Below are positions 7,417-16,549 of a stretch of 64,000 nucleotides of DNA, one piece after another (the first letter of the stretch is position 1; the number at the start of each line of letters is the position of its first letter). This DNA is from Luteolibacter sp. SL250 (GTDB lineage: Bacteria > Verrucomicrobiota > Verrucomicrobiia > Verrucomicrobiales > Akkermansiaceae): positions 186,001 through 250,000 of the forward strand of contig NZ_CP113054.1 in assembly GCF_026625605.1 (NCBI RefSeq), written 5' to 3'. Below the pieces are notes generated by a model that had not been told where the DNA came from, did no database searches, and worked only from the letters and a program-made list of their open reading frames with translations. A program made the translations under genes and the position numbers.

Positions 7417-8508
7417 ATGTTCTGCTGCCGCCACATGATGGATGGATCCTTATTGGTGCTCGGCATGGCCGGGCCGGAGTTGACGGTGGAGGAAGCGGAT
7501 CTTTTCCGCCGCCTGCAACCGGCCGGGTTCATCCTCTTTTCCCGCAACATCGTTTCCAAGGAACAGACGCGGAAGCTCACCGACGACCTGCGCGACCTTT
7601 CCTCGGAGATGCCCATCATCGCCATCGACCAGGAAGGCGGCCGCGTCACCCGGACGAAGGAGATCGCCCCCGTCGCCCCGTCCGCCCCTGCGCTGGCCGC
7701 GCATGGCAAGACGCTGGAAAGTGCGAACGCCGGCGCCTTCACCGGAGATCTGCTCCGCTTGCTGGGCATCAACATGGACCTCGGCCCCGTGCTGGACCTG
7801 GACTACCACCCGGGCGCGCAGAACGCGCTGCGCGGGCGTTGCTGGGGCCGCGACCCGCAGCGGGTCATCGACCACGCGGGCAACTGGAACCGCTGGCTGC
7901 GGAAACGCTCCATCGCCAGTTGCGGGAAGCATTTCCCCGCCTGCGGGCGCGCCCTTTCCGATCCCCACCACGATCTGCCTTCCTCCGACGCCACCCTCGA
8001 GGATCTGATGAAGGAGGACATCATCCCCTACACCGCGCTCGCCCCGGAGCTGGACGCCATCCTCCTCGCCCACATCGAGTTCCCGAACATCGATCCGGAG
8101 TTCCCCGCCTCACTTTCCCCGCGGATCATCCGCCGCTTCCTCCGCGACCAGCTCGGCTTCGACAAGCACGTCGTCCTCACCGACGACCTCGACATGGGCG
8201 CGATCACCAAACGCTACGGCCGCGGGCCGGATGTGAAGCTCGCCATCGAGGCGGGAAATGACCTCGCCCTCATCTGTCACAACATCGCCAGCGCGGAGAC
8301 CGCCGCACGCGCCATCGCCGAGCTGCCCATCTGGATGGTCGATGAGGCGAAGGAGCGCGTGGACCGCTTCCGCCGCAAGAAGCTCCACGACCCGGCCCCG
8401 TGGTCGGAGAAAAAGTGGAACGAGACGTGCGCGGCCATCGCTGCCCTCGCCGACCGTGTGCCGGAGATCCCGGAGCAATCCGCCACCAGCCCGGTGGCGG
8501 AGTACTGA
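7417..8508 (+). CDS. nagZ: Glycoside hydrolase family 3, NagZ-like beta-N-acetylhexosaminidase
   Basis: A single-domain GH3 enzyme of 363 residues, the typical NagZ size. Substrate-binding and catalytic motifs are IDQEGGRV (70-77), KHFPACGRALSDPHHDLP (171-188) and TDDLDMGAI (255-263), with D257 the likely nucleophile. The usual KHFPGHG loop is altered to KHFPACG, but the Asp-His dyad (D182, H184) that acts as acid/base in NagZ is kept. NagZ removes GlcNAc from muropeptides in peptidoglycan recycling. In-frame ATGs at 7435 and 7438 are alternative starts, and no signal peptide is evident, which fits a cytoplasmic enzyme. Confidence 0.85.
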   Translation: MFCCRHMMDGSLLVLGMAGPELTVEEADLFRRLQPAGFILFSRNIVSKEQTRKLTDDLRDLSSEMPIIAIDQEGGRVTRTKEIAPVAPSAPALAAHGKTLESANAGAFTGDLLRLLGINMDLGPVLDLDYHPGAQNALRGRCWGRDPQRVIDHAGNWNRWLRKRSIASCGKHFPACGRALSDPHHDLPSSDATLEDLMKEDIIPYTALAPELDAILLAHIEFPNIDPEFPASLSPRIIRRFLRDQLGFDKHVVLTDDLDMGAITKRYGRGPDVKLAIEAGNDLALICHNIASAETAARAIAELPIWMVDEAKERVDRFRRKKLHDPAPWSEKKWNETCAAIAALADRVPEIPEQSATSPVAEY

Positions 8509-8536
8509 GGGGCCGGAGGCGGAAGCGAGGTGGGGA

Positions 8537-9991
8537 TCAACCCGCCACCTTCAGCCAGATCCACATCGTCACGTAGGCGACGCCTGCGGCGGCGGGGAGG
8601 GTGAGGAACCAGGCACCCAGGATCTTCTTCACGATCTTCCCGTCGATGGCGCTGAAACGCTTCGTCGCGCCCACGCCCATGATGGCGGTGGTGATGGCGT
8701 GGGTGGTGGAGACCGTCATGCCGAGGTGACCGGTGACGGCGAGGAGGGTGGCGGCGGTGCTTTCCGCGGCGAAGCCGTGGACGGGCTGCAGCTTCACCAT
8801 CTTGTGGCCCATGGTCTTGATGATCCGCCAGCCACCGGAGGCGGTGCCGGCGGCCATCACGATGGCGCAGATGATCTTGATCCACGGCGGCACGCCGGGG
8901 GTGAGGTCGTTCACCTTCGTGGCGGCGGCGGGCAGGCCCGGCTTGCCGCGTTTTTCGGCGGATTCCGCCGCACCGGCCAGGACAACATCCCACTCCGTGG
9001 GTTCCGCGGCGGCGAAGGTGCCGATGAGCGGGATCTTCGGCAGGATGCGCGCGTTCTCGATGGCGATGTCCTGCTTGTGGATCTCATGTGCCTTCGCCCG
9101 GACGGCGGCGGCGGCGGTGTTGTCACCGGCCGCTTCGTGCACCATCCCGGCCAGCACGTAGAAGGATTCCTTGAACTCACCCGGCTTCAGCTTGTCCGCT
9201 TCCTGCTCCAGGATGACGGCGGCCTCCTGATCGACGGCGCCATTCACGAATTTCATGATCTGCTCCTCCGCGACGGCGGATTTGTCCATTTTCAGGAAGG
9301 TCAGCCAGTTCGGGAGATCGTTGAAGGTGCCCGCGCTCGTCGCCGTCACCAGCGCGAGCGTGATGATGCCCATGGTTTTCTGGGCGTCCGCCAGGCCGTG
9401 GGCGAAGCCCATGTAGCCGGCGCTGAACACCTGTGCCCGGCCGAAAAAGCGGTTCACCCACATCGGCCGCGAGTTCCGCAGCAGGAGGTAAAGGAGCGTC
9501 ATCACGACGAATCCGCCCACCAGACCGATCATCGGTGAGGTGAACATGGGGATGACCACCTTGTGCAGGATCCCCTCATGGACGATCTTGCCATCCTTGA
9601 TCTTCTCCGTGGACCACAGGATGGCGTCCCAGTTGTTCTGGGCGTTCGCCAGTGTCGCGCCGACCAAGCCTCCGACCAAAGCGTGGGTGGAGCTGGACGG
9701 CAGGCCCAGCCACCAGGTGAGCAGATTCCAGACGATGCCGCCCAGAAGCGCGCAGATGATCGTGGAAGTGGTCACGAACGCGGCGTCCACCAGCCCGGAG
9801 GAGATGGTCTTCGCCACGGCGTGGCCGACCAATGCGCCGATGAGGTTGGTGATGGCGGCCAGCATGATGGCCTGACGCGGGGTCAGGACCTTCGTCGAGA
9901 CCACCGTGGCGATCGAGTTCGCGGTATCATGGAAACCGTTGATGAACTCGAACGTCAGCGCGACGAGGATGACGATGAGGATGAGCGTCAT
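8537..9991 (-). CDS. pit: Inorganic phosphate transporter, PiT family
   Basis: The 484-residue integral membrane protein begins with the PiT signature FEFINGFHDTANSIATVVST (residues 14-33). The repeated half appears near the C-terminus as LLAVTGHLGMTVSTTHAITTAIMGVG. The two membrane halves are separated by a large hydrophilic insert at about 240-360. PiT carriers import metal-phosphate by cation symport. Eleven bases separate it from the upstream DUF47 gene on the same strand, the usual pairing for low-affinity phosphate transport, so both are likely expressed together. Confidence 0.95.
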   Translation of the reverse strand: MTLILIVILVALTFEFINGFHDTANSIATVVSTKVLTPRQAIMLAAITNLIGALVGHAVAKTISSGLVDAAFVTTSTIICALLGGIVWNLLTWWLGLPSSSTHALVGGLVGATLANAQNNWDAILWSTEKIKDGKIVHEGILHKVVIPMFTSPMIGLVGGFVVMTLLYLLLRNSRPMWVNRFFGRAQVFSAGYMGFAHGLADAQKTMGIITLALVTATSAGTFNDLPNWLTFLKMDKSAVAEEQIMKFVNGAVDQEAAVILEQEADKLKPGEFKESFYVLAGMVHEAAGDNTAAAAVRAKAHEIHKQDIAIENARILPKIPLIGTFAAAEPTEWDVVLAGAAESAEKRGKPGLPAAATKVNDLTPGVPPWIKIICAIVMAAGTASGGWRIIKTMGHKMVKLQPVHGFAAESTAATLLAVTGHLGMTVSTTHAITTAIMGVGATKRFSAIDGKIVKKILGAWFLTLPAAAGVAYVTMWIWLKVAG

Positions 9992-10002
9992 GCGGAGGCG
10001 GC

Positions 10003-10629
10003 TCAGGAGTTCTTGTAGGCGATCTGGGTCGCCACGTTGCCGACGTCACGGCAGCGGTCCACCACCTTCTCCAGGAGGTCGTAGAGTTTGGAAATGATGT
10101 GCACGTCCAGAGGATCGTATTTGCCGGAGTAAAGGTCCTTCAGGCAATCCAGCATCAGCTTGTCCGCATCCCCCTCGATCTGCTGGATGCGGTCGTTCAG
10201 CTCCTTGACCCTCACGATATCCATGCCCTTCTTGAGGGTTTTGATCAGGTCCACGACGTGGACGGTGGCCTCATCAAGCATCGCGGCGTGCTTCGTGAAG
10301 TCCGTGCTGGCCACCCGGTCCGTGGAGATCATGTAGCGTTCCACGAACTTCTCGACGGTCTTCGGGATCTTGTAGAGAGCGGAGGAGAGAGCCTCGATGT
10401 CCTCCCGCTCCAGTGCGGTGACGAAGGTTTTCACCAGCAACTCGCTGATTTCCCTGGTGATCTGTTTGTCCTTCTTCCGCACTGCGGCGAACTCATTGAG
10501 GGAGTGCTCCTTTTCACGGCGCAGGATGTCGGTGAGGAAGTCGATGCTTTCGTGGGCCTCGTTGGCGCTGGCGAGCAGCAGCTCGAAAAACCGGTCTTCT
10601 TTCCCGAAAAGGCGTTGGATGGAAATCAT
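10003..10629 (-). CDS. DUF47 (PhoU-like) phosphate transport regulator
   Basis: The 208-residue all-helical protein belongs to the DUF47/PhoU-related family (Pit accessory protein type). The N-terminal RLFGKEDRFFELLLASANEA and the acidic helix around EIEGDADKLM are family-like, with E/D residues that bind metal clusters in PhoU relatives. It is the first gene of a two-gene minus-strand operon with the PiT transporter and probably controls or gates it. The divergent gene at 10748 leaves a 118-base control region. Confidence 0.9.
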   Translation of the reverse strand: MISIQRLFGKEDRFFELLLASANEAHESIDFLTDILRREKEHSLNEFAAVRKKDKQITREISELLVKTFVTALEREDIEALSSALYKIPKTVEKFVERYMISTDRVASTDFTKHAAMLDEATVHVVDLIKTLKKGMDIVRVKELNDRIQQIEGDADKLMLDCLKDLYSGKYDPLDVHIISKLYDLLEKVVDRCRDVGNVATQIAYKNS

Positions 10630-10713
10630 GGCTGGGCCGGGATTGTGGCGGAATCGTCACCCATGGCAAGCAGGTGCGCGAAGAATCTTGGCCGGAACCG
10701 CGGCGACCTTTCC

Positions 10714-10741
10714 TTGACCGGGGTAGTCCCCCCGATAGGAT
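10714..10741 (+). promoter_or_regulatory. Sigma70-like promoter giving a probable leaderless mRNA
   Basis: TTGACC at 10714-10719 and TAGGAT at 10736-10741 are separated by 16 bases. The ATG of the following gene begins 7 bases after the -10 box, about where transcription would start, so the message would have little or no leader. The spacer holds GGGG-TAGT-CCCC, a small palindrome that could bind a regulator. Confidence 0.5.
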
Positions 10742-10747
10742 CGGGAT

Positions 10748-11494
10748 ATGGAAAAACGCGGAGTAAGCACGATGTGGGCGGCTGGTTTGGCCGCAGCACT
10801 TGTAGCGGGCCAGGCATCAGCGGCGACCTATGTCTTCAGGGAAACCGCAGGATACAACACCGGGGGAGCCACCGTCCGCAGCGACGACCCATCCACCGGC
10901 ACCACTGGAGCCGTGACCCCTCCGACGGACACCATCATCGCCGGCACCACCGGCACCATCGTCCTGCACGGTTTCTTCGAGTTCGACCTGAGCGCCATCG
11001 AGGCGGCGGCGGCCGGCAACCCGTTCACCATCGACAGCGTGACGTTGTCGTTGCGGACCTCATCCGCCGCCGGTTCGGGCGCCACCGCCCTGAATTTCCA
11101 GCTTTCCCTGCTGGGGAACAACCTGGATTTCGATGAATCGACGGTGAACTGGACCAATGCGCCGGGCGGCCCGGGAGGGGTGGCGGGCACCCTGCTGAGC
11201 TCGGAAAGCTTTGTCCCGAATGCGGTCAACCAGACGCGCACCTTCGGCTCGACCTCCGCTTTCCAATCCGCCGTGGCCGACGTTTTGGCGAACGATCCGG
11301 ACAATACCATCCGCCTCTTTCTCCAGACAGAGTCCGGGAGCGGTTTCGCCCGGTTCCTGAGCGACGAAAATGCGACGGAATCCAACCGCCCGACCCTGAC
11401 GGTGAACTACACCGTCGTTCCGGAACCTTCCACCGGCATCGCCCTGGCGGGTGGACTCACCCTGTTGGCAGGGTTGCGCCGCCGGAGCCGCTGA
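10748..11494 (+). CDS. DNRLRE-type secreted protein with PEP-CTERM tail
   Basis: The 248-residue protein has a signal peptide (about residues 1-26), a beta-rich DNRLRE-like body with the characteristic FFEFDLSAIE and LDFDESTVNWTNAP patterns, and a C-terminal sorting tail: VPEPSTGIALAGG, a hydrophobic helix and basic RRRSR. PEP-CTERM tails direct proteins to exosortase processing at the cell surface in biofilm-forming bacteria. DNRLRE domains are found in surface and carbohydrate-associated proteins. A paralogue of the same architecture is at 23915-24646. No exosortase gene is in the window. Confidence 0.88.
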   Translation: MEKRGVSTMWAAGLAAALVAGQASAATYVFRETAGYNTGGATVRSDDPSTGTTGAVTPPTDTIIAGTTGTIVLHGFFEFDLSAIEAAAAGNPFTIDSVTLSLRTSSAAGSGATALNFQLSLLGNNLDFDESTVNWTNAPGGPGGVAGTLLSSESFVPNAVNQTRTFGSTSAFQSAVADVLANDPDNTIRLFLQTESGSGFARFLSDENATESNRPTLTVNYTVVPEPSTGIALAGGLTLLAGLRRRSR

Positions 11495-11509
11495 GCCTAT
11501 ACTGCGGCC

Positions 11510-12019
11510 ATGGCTATCGAGGGTTTTGAAGGCATCCATCCCACCATCCATGAATCCGTGTTCATCGCCGCGAGCGCGGACGTGGTGGGCCGGGTGACCA
11601 TCGCGGAGGAATCCAGCGTCTGGTACAACGCCACCCTGCGCGGCGACATCAACGAGATCACCATCGGCCCGCGCTCGAACATCCAGGACAACGTGGTGAT
11701 CCACCTCGCGGACGACCTCGGCTGCCACATCGGGGAGCTGGTGACGGTCGGCCACTCCGCCATCCTGCACGCCTGCGTGGTGAAGGATGAGGTCCTCATC
11801 GGCATGGGGGCCATCGTCCTGGACGGCGCGGTCATCGGGGAACGGTCGATCGTGGGCGCCGGTGCGCTCGTCACCGGCGGCACCATCATCCCGCCCGGCT
11901 CCCTGGTTCTGGGGTCCCCGGCAAAGGTGGTCCGCACCCTTTCTCCGGACGAACAAGCGAAGGTGAAGCACTGGGCGGAGAAATACGTGGTGAATTCGCG
12001 CAAATACCTCGCCCGCTGA
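11510..12019 (+). CDS. Gamma carbonic anhydrase family protein
   Basis: A left-handed beta-helix (hexapeptide repeat) protein of 169 residues, with repeats such as VIGERSIVGAGALVTGGTI. The three metal-ligand histidines of the family are present as H65 (VVIHLADD), H82 (VGHSAIL) and H87 (LHACVV). It probably trimerises with metal at subunit interfaces and either hydrates CO2 or is a related acyltransferase-like protein of the YrdA/PaaY group. It follows the PEP-CTERM gene by 15 bases, but a functional link is not evident. Confidence 0.92.
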   Translation: MAIEGFEGIHPTIHESVFIAASADVVGRVTIAEESSVWYNATLRGDINEITIGPRSNIQDNVVIHLADDLGCHIGELVTVGHSAILHACVVKDEVLIGMGAIVLDGAVIGERSIVGAGALVTGGTIIPPGSLVLGSPAKVVRTLSPDEQAKVKHWAEKYVVNSRKYLAR

Positions 12020-12065
12020 TTTTCTCCCCTTGGAAATCGACCGGTTGCGGCGGATAATCCGCCCG

Positions 12066-12533
12066 ATGCCAGATCTTGTCCGAGTTGAACCGATCGCCCT
12101 GCTCCCCACCCAGGCCGGATGTGCCGTTTTTCTGGGGGATGGGGAGAAATCGATCGTCTTCTACATCGACCCTGCGGTGGGCATCTCCATCAACGCGTCC
12201 CTGAGCGGCCAGCTTCCGCCGCGGCCGCTGACCCACGATCTTTTCCAGCATGCGCTCAAGGCCTTCGGCGCGACCGTCTCACGGGCGGTCATCGTGAGGA
12301 TGGAGAGCGAGGTCTATTTCGCCCGTCTGATCCTGGAAGCGGAGAATGAGATCATGGAGCGGAAGATCGTGGAACTGGACGCCCGCCCATCCGATTGCAT
12401 CGCCCTGGCGGTGCGCTCCGGCGCACCGCTCTACGTGCTGCGGGAACTGTGGGACACCCTGGAGGACATGTCCGGCACTCTGGAAGACATGCGGCGGGAG
12501 AACGGGCAGGGTGACGACAACTTTCCCGGCTGA
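12066..12533 (+). CDS. Bifunctional nuclease family (BFN/DUF151) protein
   Basis: The 155-residue protein uses the ATG at 12066; a TTG at 12030 is in frame but would add unconserved residues. The DUF151 core runs from the N-terminus (VEPIALLPTQAGCAVFLGDG) to the conserved LDARPSDCIALAVRSGAPLY near residues 107-126. Plant BFN relatives cut RNA and DNA, but the bacterial role is poorly defined. The acidic C-terminus (LEDMSGTLEDM) is unconserved. It lies 46 bases after the gamma carbonic anhydrase gene. Confidence 0.88.
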   Translation: MPDLVRVEPIALLPTQAGCAVFLGDGEKSIVFYIDPAVGISINASLSGQLPPRPLTHDLFQHALKAFGATVSRAVIVRMESEVYFARLILEAENEIMERKIVELDARPSDCIALAVRSGAPLYVLRELWDTLEDMSGTLEDMRRENGQGDDNFPG

Positions 12534-12604
12534 GCTGAAATTTTGATTGGAACGCGGCGCGGGCAGGGTGAGGTTGCGGGGCCGGAAGCCCGGTTTTTTC
12601 CCTG

Positions 12605-14518
12605 ATGAAGCACTTCTCCGCCGTCACTGCCGCCTGCCTTGCCTTTCCCGCCGCCCTGCACGCCCAGGGATTCGGCGTCCCCGCCAAGCCCGTTTTCGAG
12701 GGCAAGGCGGAGAACATCCAGCTCAAGCCCAGCTCCGCCCAGGTGACTGCGGAAGCGGGCGGAGAGGGCATCACCGTCCGAATCACCCCGGGTGAGGATG
12801 GCTATCCCGGCCTGTCCCTCGCGAAGAAAGACGGCACGCCCTTCGATCTTTCGAAACACGGCCACGTGGAGGCGAAGGTCGCCAATACCGGGAAGAAGGA
12901 CCTGGCCCTGGGCCTGCGTCTGGACAACCCGGATGACTGGAAGAAAAACCCCTACAACACGGAGAACCTCTACCTCAAACCCGGCGAAACGGGCGTGGTG
13001 AACCTCATTTTCGGCCACTCCTACGGGAAGAAGAAATCCTATCCGCTGAAGCCGGAGAACATCTCCCAGATCCTGTTTTTCGCCACGAAGTCCGAAGCGG
13101 AGCAGTCGTTCCGCATCGAGTCGATGATCGCGGGCGGCACTCCCGGCGAACTCCCCGCCATCGACCCCGCCACCATCCGGGTGAAGCCAAAGGGCGACGT
13201 GGTCTATGACGCCTCGTCCAAGATCAACGCGGAGAAGCAGATCGACACCTGGAACAAGGCGACCGCCACCGTGGTTGCCGACGGCATCCGTGCGGTCTAT
13301 CCCGGCGGGAAGGACACCGGCTCCCTAGTGTTCCGGCCGGAACAGGGACGGTGGGATCTTTCCCAATCCCTGCAGGTGGTGGTGAAGATCAAGAACGACG
13401 GTGCGACCGCCGTTTCCCCGAACATCCGCCTGGAAAGCAACGGCGGTCCTTCCGATACCATCGACGCCGGCTCGCTGGCTCCGGGAGAATCGAAGGAAGT
13501 GGTGGTCCCCTTCCCCGCCAAGGAAATCTGGATCGGCGCGAAGGACGCGGGCCAGAAGGGCAAAAAGGCCACCGGCGGCCAGCCGGGCACGAAGATCGCC
13601 AGCGATGCGATTTCCGCCGTGATCGTCGCCGTGCCGAACATCGACAGCGAGCGGTCGCTCGTCCTCCAGTCCGTGAAGGCGAACCTCCCGCCCACGCCGC
13701 AGATGCCGGAATGGCTGGGCAAGAAGCCACCCGTCGATGGCGAATGGGCGGTGACCTTCGAGGACAACTTCGACGGCACCTCTCCGGACGCCGCGAAGTG
13801 GAACGTCTACGCGGAGAACTATTGGGACAAGGCCAGTGCCTTCTCCAAGGACAACCTGCTGGTGGAGGGCGGCTTCGCCAAGCTCCGCTACGAGCGGAAA
13901 ACCAACCACCACAACGACGACCCGAAAGCCAAGAAGTTCGACTACACCACCGGCTTCCTCGACACCTACGGCAAGTGGACCCAGCGCTACGGCTACTTTG
14001 AGACCCGTGCCAAGCTCCCCACGTCCCCCGGCCTCTGGCCCGCATTCTGGCTGATGCCGGACCGCGGCGCCGCCGCAGGCGAGAAGTGGAAACGCCAGGA
14101 CACCGGCAACGGCGGCATGGAGTTCGATATCATCGAGCACCTCACCCGCTGGGGTCCGTACCGCTACAACGTGGCGATGCACTGGGACGGCTACGGCAAG
14201 GAGCACAAGGCGATCGGCAGCAGCAACATCTACGTCCAGCCGGACAAGGATGGCTTTGTCACCGTCGGCCTGCTGTGGCTCCCCGGCGCCGCCATCTACT
14301 ACTTCAATGGTGTGGAAATGGCCCGCTGGGAGACGGACCGGATGTCCGCCATCCAGTCCCACCTGATGTACACCCTGCCCCAGGGCGGCTGGGACAACAA
14401 TGCGGTGGATGACAAGCAACTGCCCGCCGACTTCGTCATCGACTACGTCCGGGTCTGGCAGCGGAAAGACCTCGCCACCCCCGGAGACGGACCGAAAGCC
14501 CCCGCACCCGCCAAGTGA
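12605..14518 (+). CDS. Secreted glycoside hydrolase family 16 enzyme
   Basis: The 637-residue protein has a signal peptide (MKHFSAVTAACLAFPAALHA), a long N-terminal beta-rich region (about 25-370, probably one or two carbohydrate-binding-like modules) and a GH16 catalytic domain at about 380-620. The catalytic motif is E506-F-D508-I-I-E511, the ExDxxE form with a beta-bulge seen in laminarinases, agarases and carrageenases. FETRAKLPTSPGLWPAFWLMP (about 466-486) is typical of the fold. It cleaves beta-linked polysaccharide, but the substrate cannot be read from sequence. The stop overlaps the esterase start by 4 bases (GTGA), so the two are translationally coupled. Confidence 0.92.
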   Translation: MKHFSAVTAACLAFPAALHAQGFGVPAKPVFEGKAENIQLKPSSAQVTAEAGGEGITVRITPGEDGYPGLSLAKKDGTPFDLSKHGHVEAKVANTGKKDLALGLRLDNPDDWKKNPYNTENLYLKPGETGVVNLIFGHSYGKKKSYPLKPENISQILFFATKSEAEQSFRIESMIAGGTPGELPAIDPATIRVKPKGDVVYDASSKINAEKQIDTWNKATATVVADGIRAVYPGGKDTGSLVFRPEQGRWDLSQSLQVVVKIKNDGATAVSPNIRLESNGGPSDTIDAGSLAPGESKEVVVPFPAKEIWIGAKDAGQKGKKATGGQPGTKIASDAISAVIVAVPNIDSERSLVLQSVKANLPPTPQMPEWLGKKPPVDGEWAVTFEDNFDGTSPDAAKWNVYAENYWDKASAFSKDNLLVEGGFAKLRYERKTNHHNDDPKAKKFDYTTGFLDTYGKWTQRYGYFETRAKLPTSPGLWPAFWLMPDRGAAAGEKWKRQDTGNGGMEFDIIEHLTRWGPYRYNVAMHWDGYGKEHKAIGSSNIYVQPDKDGFVTVGLLWLPGAAIYYFNGVEMARWETDRMSAIQSHLMYTLPQGGWDNNAVDDKQLPADFVIDYVRVWQRKDLATPGDGPKAPAPAK

Positions 14519-15333
14519 AATCCCTGCTCGCCGGCATCCTCCTCACCGCCACCGCCCTCGCCTCACACGCGGCGGAACAGCTCTACCTGCGCCAGTCCAT
14601 CCCGGACAGCGTCCCTCTGCCGACCACGGTGAACCGCACCTACCGCCTGCTGGTACCGGCGGGCGTGGCGGAAAAGCCGGACCAGAAATTCCCGCTGGTG
14701 GTCTATCTCCATGGCGGCGGCTCCCGTGGCGAGGATGGCCTGAAGCCGGTCAACGAGCCCCTGCCGAAACTGCTGGCGACACCCGACATGCGCGGGCGCT
14801 TTCCCTGCTTCGTCCTCGTCCCGCAATGCCGGGAGGGACTGTATGAGGACGGGAGGCCCTACAACTGGACGAAGTGGGAGAACCAGACCGCCGCCCCCGC
14901 CCTCTGGCTGAAGAGCGACGACGAAGCCAGCGACCAGCTCCGGGCGGCGATGGCGGCCCTGAAGGACGTGCTGGACCGCCAGCCCGTCGATCCGGCGCGG
15001 GTGTACCTCACCGGTGTCTCGATGGGCGGCAGTGGTTCATGGTCGTGGGCGGCGCGGCAGCCGGAACAGTTCGCCGCGGTGATGACCGTCTGCGGACTGA
15101 GCGAGGTTTCCCGGGCGGAACCCATTTCAAAGGTCCCCGTCTGGACCTTCCATGGCGCGAAGGATGAAGTCGTTCCGGTCCAGCGCACGCGGGACCTCGT
15201 GAAGGCTCTGGAAGGATTCGGCGGCAAGGTGAAATACACCGAATATCCCGAGGGCGGGCACGGCATCGCCGGGCAGGCGTTCACCGAAGACGACCACGCC
15301 GCCATCCGGTGGCTGTTCGAGCAGCGGCGCTGA
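14515..15333 (+). CDS. Secreted alpha/beta-hydrolase (carbohydrate esterase / PHB depolymerase-like)
   Basis: The 272-residue product has a GTG start inside the GH16 stop region and a signal peptide (about 1-19). The oxyanion region is VVYLHGGGSRGEDG, the nucleophile elbow is G167-V-S169-M-G171, the acid is probably in HGAKDEVVP and the histidine in EGGHGIAG. The fold resembles predicted peptidase/phospholipase esterases often coupled to polysaccharide breakdown. Its coupling to the GH16 gene suggests removal of acyl groups from the same polysaccharide. Confidence 0.85.
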   Translation: MKSLLAGILLTATALASHAAEQLYLRQSIPDSVPLPTTVNRTYRLLVPAGVAEKPDQKFPLVVYLHGGGSRGEDGLKPVNEPLPKLLATPDMRGRFPCFVLVPQCREGLYEDGRPYNWTKWENQTAAPALWLKSDDEASDQLRAAMAALKDVLDRQPVDPARVYLTGVSMGGSGSWSWAARQPEQFAAVMTVCGLSEVSRAEPISKVPVWTFHGAKDEVVPVQRTRDLVKALEGFGGKVKYTEYPEGGHGIAGQAFTEDDHAAIRWLFEQRR

Positions 15334-15337
15334 GCGG

Positions 15338-16423
15338 TCAGTCGATCTCCAGCCGGTCGAACGATATGCGTTCGTAGGAATGCCGCGTGCCGTTTTCAAA
15401 CAGCACGCCGAGCTTTCCGTCCGCCGTCCGGACGATGTCCGCATACGCGACCGGCCCGGCTGAGATGAGACGGTCTCCCGCCCAGGTGCCACCTTCATCC
15501 GTGGACTTCCACAGCGTCAGGTTCTCCCGTTTCGCGCCGCGCGGGGAGGTGAAGAAGATCCGCTTTTCGTCCCAGCGGAGGATGCTGCCCTGGCAGGCGG
15601 GCGCGTCGATTTCCGGGATGCCCCGGTAGGTGGAGGTGAACGTCGCCCCTCCGTCCAGGCTGGTGGCGGAGGCGCGGCCCAGCGGATTCCCCCCTTTGTT
15701 GTTGCGGGTGTTGAAAAAGATGCGGGAGCCTCCCTCCTCCGTCGCGGGGAGCTCGACGGCGGTGGTTTCGTTCGGGTGGATGCCATCGGCTTCGCCATTG
15801 ATCGCGCCAAGCTTCCACGTATTACCCGCATCATCGGAGTAAATGACATGGCTGCCATAGGTGCCCTTGTCATCGCCGGGGATGCCCTGGCGGTGGTTCG
15901 CCGGGATCACCAGCCGCCCCTTCTGCTTTCCGGAGGAAAGCTGGATGCCGTGGCACGGACCGGTGGCATACCATCCCCAGCCATCTTTCTTGAGACCCCG
16001 TGTGATCTCCACCGGCGCGGACCAGGTTCTCCCGCTATCGCCGGAGGAAATGTGGAGGACATCACTGTTGTTCCGGCAGAAGAGGAGGTGGACCGTTCCC
16101 GATCCAGCTTCCACCACCGGCACCGGATTCCCCATGGTGACCTCCCCCACCCCGCCTCCATCATGGATCATCTCCAAGCCGGACCAGGTGAGGCCATGGT
16201 CCGTGGACCGCTTCATCACCAGGTCGATGTCGCCGTGGTCCTTGCGGTTGTTCTTCCGCGCCTCACAGAACGCGAGCAGGGAGCCATCCTTCGCGGCGAT
16301 GACGGACGGGATGCGGAAACTGTGGTAGCCATCGTCACCCTCCGTGAAAACCGCGACCGCTTCGCCCCTGGCGGAACAAAGGGTGGCGGCCAGAACCAAA
16401 GCGGCGGAAAACCGGAAATCCAT
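15338..16423 (-). CDS. Exo-alpha-sialidase (BNR/Asp-box)
   Basis: The 361-residue protein starts MDFRFSAALVLAATLCSARG, a signal peptide, which is why I prefer this ATG over the upstream in-frame one. The FRIPSV motif near residue 39 supplies one arginine of the sialidase triad. Asp boxes (SxDxGxTW type) include STDHGLTW, SGDSGRTW, SDDAGNTW, SLDGGATF and STDEGGTW, marking a six-bladed propeller. It should release terminal sialic acids from glycans outside the cytoplasm. It converges with the esterase gene (4-base gap) and sits in a carbohydrate-active block. Confidence 0.9.
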   Translation of the reverse strand: MDFRFSAALVLAATLCSARGEAVAVFTEGDDGYHSFRIPSVIAAKDGSLLAFCEARKNNRKDHGDIDLVMKRSTDHGLTWSGLEMIHDGGGVGEVTMGNPVPVVEAGSGTVHLLFCRNNSDVLHISSGDSGRTWSAPVEITRGLKKDGWGWYATGPCHGIQLSSGKQKGRLVIPANHRQGIPGDDKGTYGSHVIYSDDAGNTWKLGAINGEADGIHPNETTAVELPATEEGGSRIFFNTRNNKGGNPLGRASATSLDGGATFTSTYRGIPEIDAPACQGSILRWDEKRIFFTSPRGAKRENLTLWKSTDEGGTWAGDRLISAGPVAYADIVRTADGKLGVLFENGTRHSYERISFDRLEID

Positions 16424-16549
16424 GCTGGAAAAACGTGGAAAGGGGGCGGATTCCTTCACCAATCTTCTCTTTCCCTCTGCTGGGATGGCGCATAGGTTGC
16501 GGAACCGCCGGAAGCCAATCCGGCCCATCCACCCCATTTATTTCCGACC

